Origin: an uncultured Prevotellaceae bacterium
Lineage (GTDB): Bacteria; Bacteroidota; Bacteroidia; Bacteroidales; Bacteroidaceae
DNA length: 56,082 bases
NCBI GenBank assembly: GCA_946415645.1
Contig: CAMKTJ010000013.1
Coordinates: forward strand, 1-56,082
Reading direction: 5' to 3'
Both the position numbers and the translations under genes were made by a program. Position 1 is the first letter of the stretch. Every line of letters starts with the position of its first letter. Shown here in pieces: positions 10,405 through 18,361 of the stretch. Under the pieces are notes generated by a model. It saw nothing but the letters and a program-made list of their open reading frames with translations, was not told where the DNA came from and made no database searches.

Positions 10405-10840
10405 AAAAGTCTACGTCCGGGCGTGATATGCTTATTGAATCTATGAAAAGATGGGTGCACCTTACTGCTGTGATGTTATGGAACATGTTCACGGGGCAGT
10501 CAGGGCTCTCGAAGTGGTTGTGTGATGTCTTCTCTATCCAAACGGTGTCTGTAACAGAGTAGTTTTCACCGCTTACGTGCAACAGCATAGTGTCCACGTT
10601 GTTGAAGAAACTGAGGGGCAGGCTCATGCTGCTGGTTCCGCGTTTGCGGTTCAGTAGTGGATTCTCTACACCGACGGCTGTTACGGTCAGCGTATCGTCC
10701 AATTGTACAGCCTTTCCGTCCTGATAGAAATTGCATGTCATCGCTACAGTGTTGTTCAGGGTGCAGTCTATGGTCTCACAGCTGCTTATACCCAACAGAC
10801 TGATGATGCATGCCAGAAAGAAAGCTTTATTTTGCTTCAT
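10358..10840 (-). CDS. DUF6452 family lipoprotein
   Basis: A 160-residue protein with a lipoprotein signal (ACIISLLGISSC, Cys near residue 21), so it is lipid-anchored in the envelope. The first mature residues CETIDCTLNNTVAMTCNFY contain three Cys, resembling the DUF6452 family of small beta-sandwich-like proteins, partners of DUF6048. The start codon shares one base with the stop of the GT2 gene (TAATG), so it is translated after it. The 3' end runs 47 bp into the DUF6048 gene. No enzymatic motif is seen and the role is unknown. Confidence 0.72.
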   Translation of the reverse strand: MKQNKAFFLACIISLLGISSCETIDCTLNNTVAMTCNFYQDGKAVQLDDTLTVTAVGVENPLLNRKRGTSSMSLPLSFFNNVDTMLLHVSGENYSVTDTVWIEKTSHNHFESPDCPVNMFHNITAVRCTHLFIDSISISRPDVDFYEDENLQIHFYPSAD

Positions 10841-11802
10841 TATATCTCCTTCTCAATGTGATAGTTGTTACGCTCTGGGGCGTTACGGCTAATCAGTTCA
10901 CCCAGGAATCCAGCCACGAACAATTGGGTACCCAGTATCATGGTTGTCAGGGCAATGTAGAAGTAGGGGCTGTTAGTTACCAGCGGATGGGCTATACCGT
11001 TGCTGATGTAGTAAAGCTTGGTAGCTCCGACGGCTATTACGGCCAGGAATCCGATGATGAACATCAGTGTGCCTACAAAGCCGAAGACGTGCATGGGCTT
11101 TAATCCGAAGCTGTCTAGGAACCACAGGCTCAGCAAATCCAGGTATCCGTTAACAAAGCGGTTCCAGCCCATGAACTTAGACTTGCCGAACTTGCGCTTC
11201 TGGTGATGAACTCGCTTCTCGCCAATCTTGCTGAAGCCAGCATTCTTGGCCAGATAGGGGATGTAGCGGTGCATCTCGCCGTACACTTCAATGTTCTTTA
11301 CCACTTCGCGGCGGTAGGCCTTAAGACCGCAGTTGAAGTCGTGCAGGTTATGTATGCCGCTCACCTTGCGTGCTGTAGCATTAAACAACTTGGTGGGGAT
11401 GGTCTTAGACAGAGGGTCTCCCTTGCTGCGGTTCATCTTGTAGCCGCTCACCAGGTCGTATCCGTCTTCTGTAATCATGCGATAGAGCTCAGGAATCTCA
11501 TCGGGTGAATCCTGAAGGTCGGCATCCATAGTAATTACCACATCGCCCTGTACACGTGCAAAGCCGCAGAATAGGGCAGGGCTCTTGCCGTAGTTGCGAC
11601 GGAACTTAATGCCGTGTACCACATCCGGGTTCTCTGTCTGCAGCTGCTCTATTACTTGCCATGAGTGGTCCGTACTACCGTCGTTTACGAAATACACCTC
11701 GTATGTGAAACGGTTCTCGTCCATTACTCTCTTTATCCAGCTGAAGAGCTCGGGCAGCGATTCCTCTTCGTTGAATAAGGGTATTACAACAGATATATCC
11801 AT
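10840..11802 (-). CDS. GT2 glycosyltransferase, polyprenyl-phosphate sugar type
   Basis: A 320-residue membrane-anchored glycosyltransferase. The GT-A fold is marked by ISVVIPLFNEEESL at the start, FVNDGSTD (about 40) and MDADLQDSP (about 96, the metal-binding DxD region). Two hydrophobic helices at about 235-295 match the DPM1/GtrB/ArnC-like class, which moves a sugar from a nucleotide donor to undecaprenyl phosphate on the cytoplasmic face. The downstream lipoprotein gene overlaps its stop by 1 nt. The DUF4199 gene lies 20 bp upstream, an arrangement I recall as common in Bacteroidota. The sugar cannot be told from the sequence. Confidence 0.88.
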   Translation of the reverse strand: MDISVVIPLFNEEESLPELFSWIKRVMDENRFTYEVYFVNDGSTDHSWQVIEQLQTENPDVVHGIKFRRNYGKSPALFCGFARVQGDVVITMDADLQDSPDEIPELYRMITEDGYDLVSGYKMNRSKGDPLSKTIPTKLFNATARKVSGIHNLHDFNCGLKAYRREVVKNIEVYGEMHRYIPYLAKNAGFSKIGEKRVHHQKRKFGKSKFMGWNRFVNGYLDLLSLWFLDSFGLKPMHVFGFVGTLMFIIGFLAVIAVGATKLYYISNGIAHPLVTNSPYFYIALTTMILGTQLFVAGFLGELISRNAPERNNYHIEKEI

Positions 11803-11822
11803 ATTGTTCTCTTTCTACTCTG

Positions 11823-12401
11823 TTAATTTTCTTCTGAATTTTGTTCTGGCTGGCCTGTCTTCCTGCTGTTTATATTGGGAAAGGATGCCAGTCCTGCGGT
11901 TATCAGCGATACGGGAACAGACAGCATCAGGTTCATGAATATGAACATTATCATCAGTGTCTGTATGTTCATTTGCTGGAAGGCCTCTTGCAGTTCAGCC
12001 TGAGGCACGTCAGTAAGGACGGACTGCAGCATTTGCTGGTATTCCGGTGTCTCCATTACCGAGGCCATGGTAGACAGATAGAACCCCTTGTCAAAGAACT
12101 GAAAGTATATGTATTGTGTTACATTGGTCAGCAGTCCAGCAAAGATGCAGATTAGGAAGGCCATCCAAAGGCACTTCCCAAACCGAATGTCCTGTACCTG
12201 CAGTCTGTATCTGAGTATGTTCTTGAAGATGTTGTATATGGCCAGTATGGTGGCAACCTGACCTATAAAAGCCATTGCTGGCGATGTTATGCCACGCATG
12301 GCACATACAAAACTGATGCAGCATAGCAATCCCACCTTGATGGCTATGTGTGATGCTCCCTGCACTATTGTCATGCGTTGTTGTGGTGTCTCGTTATTCA
12401 T
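11823..12401 (-). CDS. DUF4199 domain membrane protein
   Basis: A 192-residue protein with four predicted transmembrane helices (about residues 20-38, 42-60, 78-100 and 145-170) and a soluble loop of about 40 residues rich in Gln/Glu between helices 3 and 4. This is the DUF4199 pattern, and the family often precedes a GT2 gene in Bacteroidota as it does here. The C-terminal tail (SRKTGQPEQNSEEN) is charged and cytoplasmic. It is the first gene of the minus-strand block. A possible -7 box (TAACTTTG) lies 53 bp upstream at 12454-12461. Function unknown. Confidence 0.8.
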   Translation of the reverse strand: MNNETPQQRMTIVQGASHIAIKVGLLCCISFVCAMRGITSPAMAFIGQVATILAIYNIFKNILRYRLQVQDIRFGKCLWMAFLICIFAGLLTNVTQYIYFQFFDKGFYLSTMASVMETPEYQQMLQSVLTDVPQAELQEAFQQMNIQTLMIMFIFMNLMLSVPVSLITAGLASFPNINSRKTGQPEQNSEEN

Positions 12402-12453
12402 TTCCGAATAGACAGTCTTTTAACCTTTGTTTCTGTATTTTATAAAAACCATG

Positions 12454-12461
12454 CAAAGTTA
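12454..12461 (-). promoter_or_regulatory. Candidate -7 box for the DUF4199-GT2 block
   Basis: Minus-strand TAACTTTG fits TAnnTTTG. No clear TTTG is found 19-21 bp upstream, so this is a weak call. Confidence 0.35.
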
Positions 12462-12530
12462 CAATTAAAAATTCGGTTATGTACGTGTGTGCGCGAGAAA
12501 TTTTATCATTAAAAAAAAACGGAGTCAAAA

Positions 12531-12562
12531 TTTGTGTTTTCCGTCAAATATATCTACCTTTG
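12531..12562 (+). promoter_or_regulatory. Promoter of the SRP RNA-tRNA-Thr unit
   Basis: TTTG (12531-12534) and TACCTTTG (12555-12562) are 20 bp apart, a near-ideal Bacteroidota promoter. An inverted pair ACGGA (12519-12523)/TCCGT (12540-12544) flanks the -33 box. The transcript would begin close to the SRP RNA 5' end. Confidence 0.7.
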
Positions 12563-12574
12563 CACCCACAAAAC

Positions 12575-12670
12575 GGGAAAGTCCTGTACGGCATGCTCCC
12601 TTCGAATCCCCCAGGGTGGGAACGCAGCAAGGGTAGTAGGTTGTAGCGGCGCGATGCAGATCGCTTTCCC
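12575..12670 (+). ncRNA. ffs: Signal recognition particle RNA (4.5S type)
   Basis: A roughly 96-nt RNA closing on the stem GGGAAAG (12575-12581)/CTTTCCC (12664-12670). The apical Ffh-binding domain is clear: CCCCCAGG, GGAA loop side, then CGCAGCAAGGGTAG, the symmetric and asymmetric internal loops found in all small bacterial SRP RNAs. It pairs with Ffh and FtsY for co-translational targeting of membrane proteins. The tRNA-Thr acceptor stem starts only 4 nt after it, so RNase P cleavage of the tRNA 5' end would also set the SRP RNA 3' region. Confidence 0.92.
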
Positions 12671-12674
12671 ACCC

Positions 12675-12748
12675 GCCTCTTTAGCTCAGTTGGCCAGAGC
12701 ACGTGATTTGTAATCTCGGGGTCGTTGGTTCGAATCCGACAAGAGGCT
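12675..12748 (+). tRNA. tRNA-Thr (anticodon TGT)
   Basis: A 74-nt cloverleaf: acceptor GCCTCTT/AAGAGGC with discriminator T, D arm GCTC..GAGC, anticodon loop TTTGTAA giving TGT (Thr ACA and wobble), T arm GTTGG TTCGAAT CCGAC. CCA is not encoded. The anticodon stem CGTGA/TCTCG contains one U-U mismatch (positions 29:41 in standard numbering). It has no promoter of its own and must be read from the SRP RNA promoter. Confidence 0.92.
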
Positions 12749-12750
12749 CA

Positions 12751-12813
12751 AAGAATTTATCCCCAGATGTGAATGAAAGGTTGCTTTCAAATTGCATCTG
12801 GGGATAAATTCTT
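12751..12813. repeat. 19-bp perfect inverted repeat directly after tRNA-Thr
   Basis: Left arm 12751-12769 (AAGAATTTATCCCCAGATG) and right arm 12795-12813 are exact reverse complements. Inside them a second stem TGAAAG/CTTTCA closes a GTTG tetraloop. It begins 2 nt after the tRNA. A run of nine T residues follows 15 nt beyond the stem, so it may act as a transcription end or RNA stabiliser, but it is not a standard terminator. Confidence 0.6.
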
Positions 12814-12866
12814 GAAGGTCTGCCAATGTTTTTTTTTCTGTTCGACAAATAGTATATGAGTATGTC

Positions 12867-13013
12867 ATAAATAATAAAGACACCTCTGCTATGTAGCTGT
12901 AGAGGTGTCTTGGTACCAGTTTAAGTAGTTGATCAAAAATTAACCTAATGAAATTTTATTAACCTTATCCACTATGTGCTTCACAGCACCTCATGCAAAT
13001 GGAATATTTAACA
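12867..13013 (-). ncRNA. Candidate small RNA with its own promoter and terminator
   Basis: The minus strand has a -33 TTTG (13050-13047) and -7 TACCTTTG (13027-13020) 19 bp apart. About 100 nt further on it has an 11-bp hairpin (12911-12877) followed by TTTATTATTT. A transcript of about 145 nt is implied. It contains a small hairpin GTGCT-GTGA-AGCAC and a tiny frame of nine codons (MRCCEAHSG) without clear support. It is independent of the LRR gene upstream, which ends in its own hairpin at 13096-13126. I do not recognise the RNA family. Confidence 0.45.
12877..12911 (-). terminator. Terminator hairpin of the candidate small RNA
   Basis: Arms AAGACACCTCT (12877-12887) and AGAGGTGTCTT (12901-12911) pair perfectly over 11 bp with a 13-nt loop. 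On the minus strand the stem is followed by TTTATTATTT, as in an intrinsic terminator. The plus-strand side lacks a T run. Confidence 0.6.
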
Positions 13014-13019
13014 CAGGGG

Positions 13020-13050
13020 CAAAGGTATGGATAAATTGTGTAAGTGCAAA
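13020..13050 (-). promoter_or_regulatory. Promoter of the candidate small RNA
   Basis: Minus-strand TTTG (13050-13047) and TACCTTTG (13027-13020) with a 19-bp spacer match the Bacteroidota consensus exactly. No protein-coding gene lies downstream in that direction before the terminator at 12911-12877. Confidence 0.6.
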
Positions 13051-13095
13051 GTAAAATCTGTACAAATTTTGCATAATTGATTAAAAATAATAAAT

Positions 13096-13126
13096 CCCCA
13101 CTGCGAAAACGTTATCCGCAATGGGG
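13096..13126 (-). terminator. Terminator of the LRR lipoprotein gene
   Basis: CCCCA-C-TGCG (13096-13105) pairs with CGCA-A-TGGGG (13117-13126) with one internal mismatch. On the minus strand it is followed by ATTTATTATTTTT. It lies 33 bp after the stop codon at 13159. Confidence 0.65.
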
Positions 13127-13158
13127 AAGCTTGTACTTTTTTAACCTTGAAGATCGGC

Positions 13159-14016
13159 TTACTTCAGGAAGCCTTCTGCAGTGTAATAGGGGCTCTTGCT
13201 GGTAGGCTGGATGCTGCCGAACTGGCTCCACTGCTCGTCGGCCTGGAACTGCTGTACAAAGGCATCTGGTACATAGAGTGTACATTCCTTGTTGGGCTGG
13301 CAGTTCTTAGGCATGGGGTAGAACTCGGTGGTGAGCAGGTAAACCTTGCGGAACTTCTCGGGGTTGGGGAACATACCAAACATACGGTTTTTGAAGTCGT
13401 TGGGGATACTGAACTCTTCCATAGCAGTACAGCCCTCAAAGGCTCCGTCTTCCAGTTTGCTCATGGTGTCTGCGAGGATGAGCTTCTTCAGGTTCTTGCA
13501 GCCATAGAATGCACCGACGCGAATCCAATAGGCATGTTCGCCCAGGATAACGCTCTTCAGTGAGGTGCAGCCCTTGAATCCGTCAACACCAATGGTATAG
13601 ACATCGCCCTTCAGCTCCTGAAGTGATGAACAGCCTGTAAATGCACCGTCGTTGATAACGGGCAGAGGACCTGCCAGGTGAATCTTCTTGAGGTTGGTAC
13701 AACCCTCGAATGCGCCGTTGGCAATGTGCTGTACCTGTTCACCAATCCAAATCTCTTCCATAGTGGTGTTACCATTGAACTCGTTGGTGTTAATGCTGGC
13801 AAGTTTCTTGCTGATGAGGACCTTGGCCTTGTTGGGCTGTATGTTACCCTTGCGGTGCTCGCCCGTATAGATGAATACATCACCTGTGGGCTGGTCGGCC
13901 TCAACCTTCTTTTCTGTAGCGTTCTGGCCGTCGGCAGTACTCTCTTTCTTCTCTCCTGAACATGCTGTGAGCATACCCATTACGGCCATGCTAAACAAAT
14001 AATACTTTACTTTCAT
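13159..14016 (-). CDS. BspA-type leucine-rich repeat lipoprotein
   Basis: A 285-residue lipoprotein (signal MKVKYYLFSMAVMGMLTAC, Cys19) with a short charged linker. From about residue 90 to 215 there are at least five LRR_5 repeats of the form GAFEGCTNLKKIHL (e.g. NGAFEGCTNLK, DGAFTGCSSLQ, DGFKGCTSLK, VGAFYGCKNLK, DGAFEGCTAME). Repeats of this type in BspA-like proteins mediate binding to host or bacterial surfaces in oral and gut Bacteroidales. This one is short and has a unique C-terminal region with a conserved-looking LYVPDAFVQQFQ. It stands alone, with its own terminator and a likely promoter at 14111-14118. The binding partner is unknown. Confidence 0.88.
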   Translation of the reverse strand: MKVKYYLFSMAVMGMLTACSGEKKESTADGQNATEKKVEADQPTGDVFIYTGEHRKGNIQPNKAKVLISKKLASINTNEFNGNTTMEEIWIGEQVQHIANGAFEGCTNLKKIHLAGPLPVINDGAFTGCSSLQELKGDVYTIGVDGFKGCTSLKSVILGEHAYWIRVGAFYGCKNLKKLILADTMSKLEDGAFEGCTAMEEFSIPNDFKNRMFGMFPNPEKFRKVYLLTTEFYPMPKNCQPNKECTLYVPDAFVQQFQADEQWSQFGSIQPTSKSPYYTAEGFLK

Positions 14017-14110
14017 TTTTTTGTGTTGTTTATTTTAATTTATAATTTGTGATGACTAATGTATATCGGTTCAGGCTTGGCGTTTGACGTCTAAAGCCAA
14101 TTGTCGCGTA

Positions 14111-14118
14111 CAAAGATA
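14111..14118 (-). promoter_or_regulatory. -7 box of the LRR lipoprotein gene
   Basis: Minus-strand TATCTTTG lies about 95 bp before the ATG, giving a fairly long leader. Only a degenerate -33 (ATTG) is found at the expected spacing. Confidence 0.45.
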
Positions 14119-14182
14119 AAGAAAAATACGATTCCAATGCTTATATTTTATAAAATATAGACTTAAAAAGACAGATTTTTAT

Positions 14183-14190
14183 TACCTTTG
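14183..14190 (+). promoter_or_regulatory. -7 box of the ABC-F gene
   Basis: TACCTTTG lies 22 bp before the ATG at 14213. No good -33 TTTG is seen, but the -7 match is complete. It is divergent from the LRR promoter 65 bp away. Confidence 0.5.
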
Positions 14191-14212
14191 CACGCAAAAG
14201 TAAATATTCTGG

Positions 14213-16162
14213 ATGATTTCTATCGACAATTTGTGCGTTGAATTCAGTGCCCGACCTCTATTTAGTAATGTCAGTTATGTTATAAATGATAGAGACCGTA
14301 TTGCCTTGGTTGGTAAGAACGGAGCGGGCAAGAGTACAATGCTGAAGATAATAGCTGGGCTGCAGGAACCTACCAGCGGAACGGTTGCCGTTCCGCGTGA
14401 TACCAGCATTGCCTATCTGCCTCAGGTGATGATTCTGTCTGATGACTGTACTGTACGTGAGGAAACAGAGAAGGCCTTTGCGCATATTCATGAGATACAA
14501 ACTGAGTTGGATCGCCTGAACAAACAGATGGCAGAGCGTACTGACTACGAGAGTGCCGAATATATGCATCTGGTAGAGTGCTTCACACATCTGGATGAAC
14601 ACTTCCAGTTGATGGGCGGTATGAACTATCATGCCGAGATGGAACGGACCCTGCAAGGTCTTGGTTTCAGGCGAGAGGATTTTGACCGTCCTACCAGTGA
14701 GTTCTCGGGTGGATGGCGTATGCGTATAGAGCTTGCCAAGCTATTGTTGCAGCACCCTGACGTGCTGTTGCTGGACGAGCCCACTAACCACTTGGATATA
14801 GAGAGTATCCAGTGGTTGGAGCAATTCCTGAGCACGCGTGCCGGAGCAGTTGTACTGGTAAGTCATGACCGTGCCTTCATCAATAACGTTACCAACCGAA
14901 CGCTGGAGATCAGTTGCGGCAAGGTATATGATTATAAGGTAAAGTACGATGAGTATGTAAACCTGAGGGCAGAACGAAGGGAGCAGCAGTTGCATGCCCT
15001 GGAAAACCAGCAGAAGGAGATTGCTGAGGCTCGTGCCTTCATTGAGCGCTTCCGCTATCAGGCCACCAAGGCCATTCAGGTGCAGCAGAAGATAAGACAG
15101 TTGGAGAAGATCGTACCCATTGAAGTGGATGAGGTGGATACATCAGCCCTCCGTCTGAAGTTTAAATGTTCTGTCCGCAGCGGTGACTATCCCATTATCT
15201 GTGAGGATGTAGCCAAAAGCTATGACCGTCTGATTTTTGACAAGGTTAACCTTACCATAAAAAGAGGTGAGAAGGTGGCCTTTGTGGGACGTAACGGTGA
15301 GGGCAAGACCACTTTGGTGAAGTGCATCATGGGTCAGATACCTTATGACGGTAAGCTAACCGTTGGCCATAATGTGCAGATAGGCTATTTTGCGCAGAAC
15401 CAGGCGCAGTTGTTGGATGGCGAGATAACGGTCTTTGATACCATTGACCGTGTTGCCAAGGGCGATATGCGACTGAAGATACGTGATATCCTGGGTGCCT
15501 TTATGTTTGGCGGTGAGGCCAGTGAGAAGAAAGTGAAATTCCTTTCTGGCGGTGAACGTACCCGTCTGGCAATGATAAAGTTGTTGCTGGAGCCGGTGAA
15601 CTGCCTGATTCTAGACGAGCCTACCAACCATCTGGATATGCGCAGCAAGGATGTGCTGAAGGATGCCATACGAGATTTTGAGGGAACAGTGATTCTGGTA
15701 AGTCATGACCGTGAGTTCCTGGACGGATTGGTTGAAAAGGTCTATGAGTTTGGTGACGGTAAGGTAAGGGAACATCTGGGCGGTATATATGACTTCTTGA
15801 AAACCAAGCAGATAACTGAACTTTCTGAGTTAAATACTTCGACTGTTTCGCAACAGAAAGGGACAACCAGTAACATCGTAGCTGAGGGAGGTCAGAAGGA
15901 TTCTGCTCTGTCATACGAACAGCAGAAAGCGGCATCTCGTTTGAAGAAGAAATTGGAGAAGGCTGTGCAAGAGGCAGAGGAGAAAGTGGCTCAGTTGGAA
16001 GCTGCTGTGAAAATCCTGGAGGCGCAACTCTCTACTCCCGAGGGTAGTACGGATGTGAGTCTGTACGAGAAGCATGGTCGGTTGAAGTCGCAGCTGACAG
16101 AGGCAGAAGAGGAGTGGGAGAAGGCTATGGAAGAACTGGAGGCAGTCCCCCAAATGACGTAA
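14213..16162 (+). CDS. ABC-F family ATPase (ribosome-associated type)
   Basis: A 649-residue soluble protein with two ABC domains and no membrane segments. Walker A motifs are GKNGAGKST (about 34-42) and GRNGEGKTT (about 359). Signatures are SGGWRMRIELAKLL (about 165) and SGGERTRLAMIKLL (about 445), and Walker B is LLLDEPTNHLD in both halves. A basic linker of about 80 residues between the domains is the ABC-F arm that reaches the peptidyl-transferase region. The C-terminal 100 residues are a charged coiled coil as in Uup-like proteins. Family members relieve stalled ribosomes; some protect against antibiotics, but nothing here marks it as a resistance factor. It lies 40 bp before the M13 peptidase gene. 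Confidence 0.93.
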   Translation: MISIDNLCVEFSARPLFSNVSYVINDRDRIALVGKNGAGKSTMLKIIAGLQEPTSGTVAVPRDTSIAYLPQVMILSDDCTVREETEKAFAHIHEIQTELDRLNKQMAERTDYESAEYMHLVECFTHLDEHFQLMGGMNYHAEMERTLQGLGFRREDFDRPTSEFSGGWRMRIELAKLLLQHPDVLLLDEPTNHLDIESIQWLEQFLSTRAGAVVLVSHDRAFINNVTNRTLEISCGKVYDYKVKYDEYVNLRAERREQQLHALENQQKEIAEARAFIERFRYQATKAIQVQQKIRQLEKIVPIEVDEVDTSALRLKFKCSVRSGDYPIICEDVAKSYDRLIFDKVNLTIKRGEKVAFVGRNGEGKTTLVKCIMGQIPYDGKLTVGHNVQIGYFAQNQAQLLDGEITVFDTIDRVAKGDMRLKIRDILGAFMFGGEASEKKVKFLSGGERTRLAMIKLLLEPVNCLILDEPTNHLDMRSKDVLKDAIRDFEGTVILVSHDREFLDGLVEKVYEFGDGKVREHLGGIYDFLKTKQITELSELNTSTVSQQKGTTSNIVAEGGQKDSALSYEQQKAASRLKKKLEKAVQEAEEKVAQLEAAVKILEAQLSTPEGSTDVSLYEKHGRLKSQLTEAEEEWEKAMEELEAVPQMT

Positions 16163-16202
16163 TAACAATACATCGAAATAACGACAATTAAATATAATAA
16201 TT

Positions 16203-18251
16203 ATGAAAACGAGTAACATTTTTACGGTAGTACTTCTTGCTGCTATGTCAACAGCATGTACTGGAAATAAAGATTTGAATTCGGGCCTAAATCTGGCTAA
16301 TCTGGATAGTACCTATCAGGCTGGAACAGATTTCTATATGTATGCTACAGGTGGTTGGCAGAAGGCTAATCCACTGACGGCAGAATACAGCAGGTACGGT
16401 AGTTTTGACGTGCTTCGCGAGAATAATATCAAGCAGCTGCAGGGTATTATAGACAGTGTTTCTGCCCTGAAGGACTTGAAGCCCGGTAGCATAGAGCAGA
16501 AGATTGCCGACCTCTACAACTCGGCTATGGATAGCGTGGAGCTGAATGAGAACAGCGGATTTGCCTTGGAGGGCTTTCTGCATTGCGATGGCTACCAGTG
16601 TGAGTCTAAGATTACAGAGGACTGGTTGAAAGAAGTTTGGCCTCGTATGCAGCGTCAGGGTGTGTCTGGATTGTTCAACTGCTGGATTGGTGCCGACGAG
16701 AAGGATAGCAAAAACAATATCGTCAGCATTATGCAGGGTGGACTTACCTTAGGTCAGAAGGACTATTACGTGGAGAACGATGAGGCAACCACCAAAATTC
16801 GTGAGGCATACAAGAAGTATATCGTTGACCTGTGCGTACATGACGGCTTCTCAGAGAAGGATGCTCAGCGTATCATGCAGGATGTTATGCGCATTGAAAC
16901 GCGTATTGCAGTGGCAAGCAAGAGTATGACTGAACTGCGTGACCCTGAGGCTAACTATAATAAGTTTACCTATAATGAACTGAAGAGTCAGTTCTCAGGC
17001 ATTGACTGGGACGGTTACTTTGGCATCTTCGGTATAAAGAAGGGTGAAGTGAAAAATGTTGTTGTGGGTCAGCCTGCGGCTATTCACGAGGTGGAGAAAA
17101 TCCTAATGGAGGAGACACTCGAGGCTCTTCAGAACCTGTACCTATGGCATGCTATGGATATGACCGCTTCCTACATTGATGATGAGGCTCGTGCTATAGC
17201 CTTTGCCTTCAGCGGTACTGTTATGAGTGGTAAGACAGAAGACCGTCCACGCTGGAAGCGTGCCGTAGAGAGTGTTGAGAGCGGTTTAGGTGAGGCACTG
17301 GGTCAGCTGTACGTTGCCAAGTACTTCCCCCCAGCTGCCAAGGAACGTATGGAGAAGCTGATTCGTAACCTGCAGATTGCCTTGGGAGAGCGCATCGACG
17401 TTCAGGACTGGATGAGCGATGAGACGAAGAAGGTGGCTCGCGAGAAGCTGGATGCCTTTTACGTGAAGGTGGGATACCCCGACAAGTGGAAGGACTACAG
17501 CAGCCTGGAGATTGGCAAGTGCTACCTGGATAACATGCTGGCCATTAACGAATGGGCCATTCAGGATATGATAAAAACCAAGCTGAACAAGCCTGTTGAT
17601 AAGGATGAGTGGTTCATGACACCTCAGACGGTGAATGCCTATTACAATCCCACTACTAACGAGATTTGTTTCCCTGCCGGTATCCTGCAGCCTCCCTTCT
17701 TTGATATGAATGCTGACGATGCCTTCAACTACGGTGCCATAGGTGTTGTTATCGGTCACGAGATGACACATGGATTTGACGATCAGGGTAGCAAGTATGA
17801 CAAGGATGGTAATCTGAAGACATGGTGGAACGAGGAGGATACCAAGCGCTTTGAGGAACGTATAGCTGTAATGCGTGACTTCCATAATAAGATAGAGGTA
17901 TTACCTGGTTTGTATGCCAACGGTTCTCTGACGCTGGGTGAGAATATGGCAGACCACGGAGGCCTGATGGTAAGTTTCCAGGCCTTTAAGAATGCTACTG
18001 CCAATGCTCCGCTGAAGGATATTGATGGCTTCACACCTGAGCAGCGTTTCTTCCTGGCTTATGCTAATGTTTGGGCTCAGAATATACGTGATGAGGAGAT
18101 CCGCAAGCGTGTAAAGTCTGATCCCCATCAGTTGGGCATGTGGCGCGTAAATGGTCAGCTGCCTCACATGGATGCCTGGTACGAGGCTTTCGGTATCACA
18201 GAGAAAGACCCCATGTTCGTACCCAAGGAAGAAAGAGTAACAATTTGGTAA
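16203..18251 (+). CDS. M13 family zinc endopeptidase, lipoprotein (PepO-like)
   Basis: A 682-residue neprilysin-type metallopeptidase. The N-terminal signal ends in a lipobox (AAMSTAC, Cys19), so it is lipid-anchored, presumably facing the periplasm or cell surface. The M13 N-domain spans about 35-420. The catalytic domain has VIGHEMTHGFDDQG (HExxH at about 519) and GENMADHGG (about 578), which supply the His and Glu zinc ligands. The conserved C-terminal Trp is present (..ERVTIW), so the protein is complete. The family cleaves short peptides on the N-side of hydrophobic residues and is used by oral and gut Bacteroidales for peptide nutrition. Confidence 0.93.
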   Translation: MKTSNIFTVVLLAAMSTACTGNKDLNSGLNLANLDSTYQAGTDFYMYATGGWQKANPLTAEYSRYGSFDVLRENNIKQLQGIIDSVSALKDLKPGSIEQKIADLYNSAMDSVELNENSGFALEGFLHCDGYQCESKITEDWLKEVWPRMQRQGVSGLFNCWIGADEKDSKNNIVSIMQGGLTLGQKDYYVENDEATTKIREAYKKYIVDLCVHDGFSEKDAQRIMQDVMRIETRIAVASKSMTELRDPEANYNKFTYNELKSQFSGIDWDGYFGIFGIKKGEVKNVVVGQPAAIHEVEKILMEETLEALQNLYLWHAMDMTASYIDDEARAIAFAFSGTVMSGKTEDRPRWKRAVESVESGLGEALGQLYVAKYFPPAAKERMEKLIRNLQIALGERIDVQDWMSDETKKVAREKLDAFYVKVGYPDKWKDYSSLEIGKCYLDNMLAINEWAIQDMIKTKLNKPVDKDEWFMTPQTVNAYYNPTTNEICFPAGILQPPFFDMNADDAFNYGAIGVVIGHEMTHGFDDQGSKYDKDGNLKTWWNEEDTKRFEERIAVMRDFHNKIEVLPGLYANGSLTLGENMADHGGLMVSFQAFKNATANAPLKDIDGFTPEQRFFLAYANVWAQNIRDEEIRKRVKSDPHQLGMWRVNGQLPHMDAWYEAFGITEKDPMFVPKEERVTIW

Positions 18252-18361
18252 AGAGAAGGCGGCCCCTTTAAATGTTGTTATAACGAAATATCGATAAATC
18301 GTAATAGCGTTCGGGCCGACCATTGAAATAACGTAAATAACGTAAGAAACGGAGAGAAAAA

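Noticed and set aside
12686..12883. Minus-strand frame ending SDSNQRPRDYKSRALAN
   Set aside because: It covers the antisense of tRNA-Thr and the hairpin behind it; a typical spurious protein.
14213..16162. Antibiotic resistance ABC-F protein
   Set aside because: Arm and C-terminal coiled coil look like housekeeping Uup-type proteins; nothing in the context suggests acquired resistance.
18252..18361. SAM-type riboswitch upstream of metA
   Set aside because: Only short AT-rich direct repeats (AACGTAA) are seen; no conserved SAM aptamer core could be recognised.
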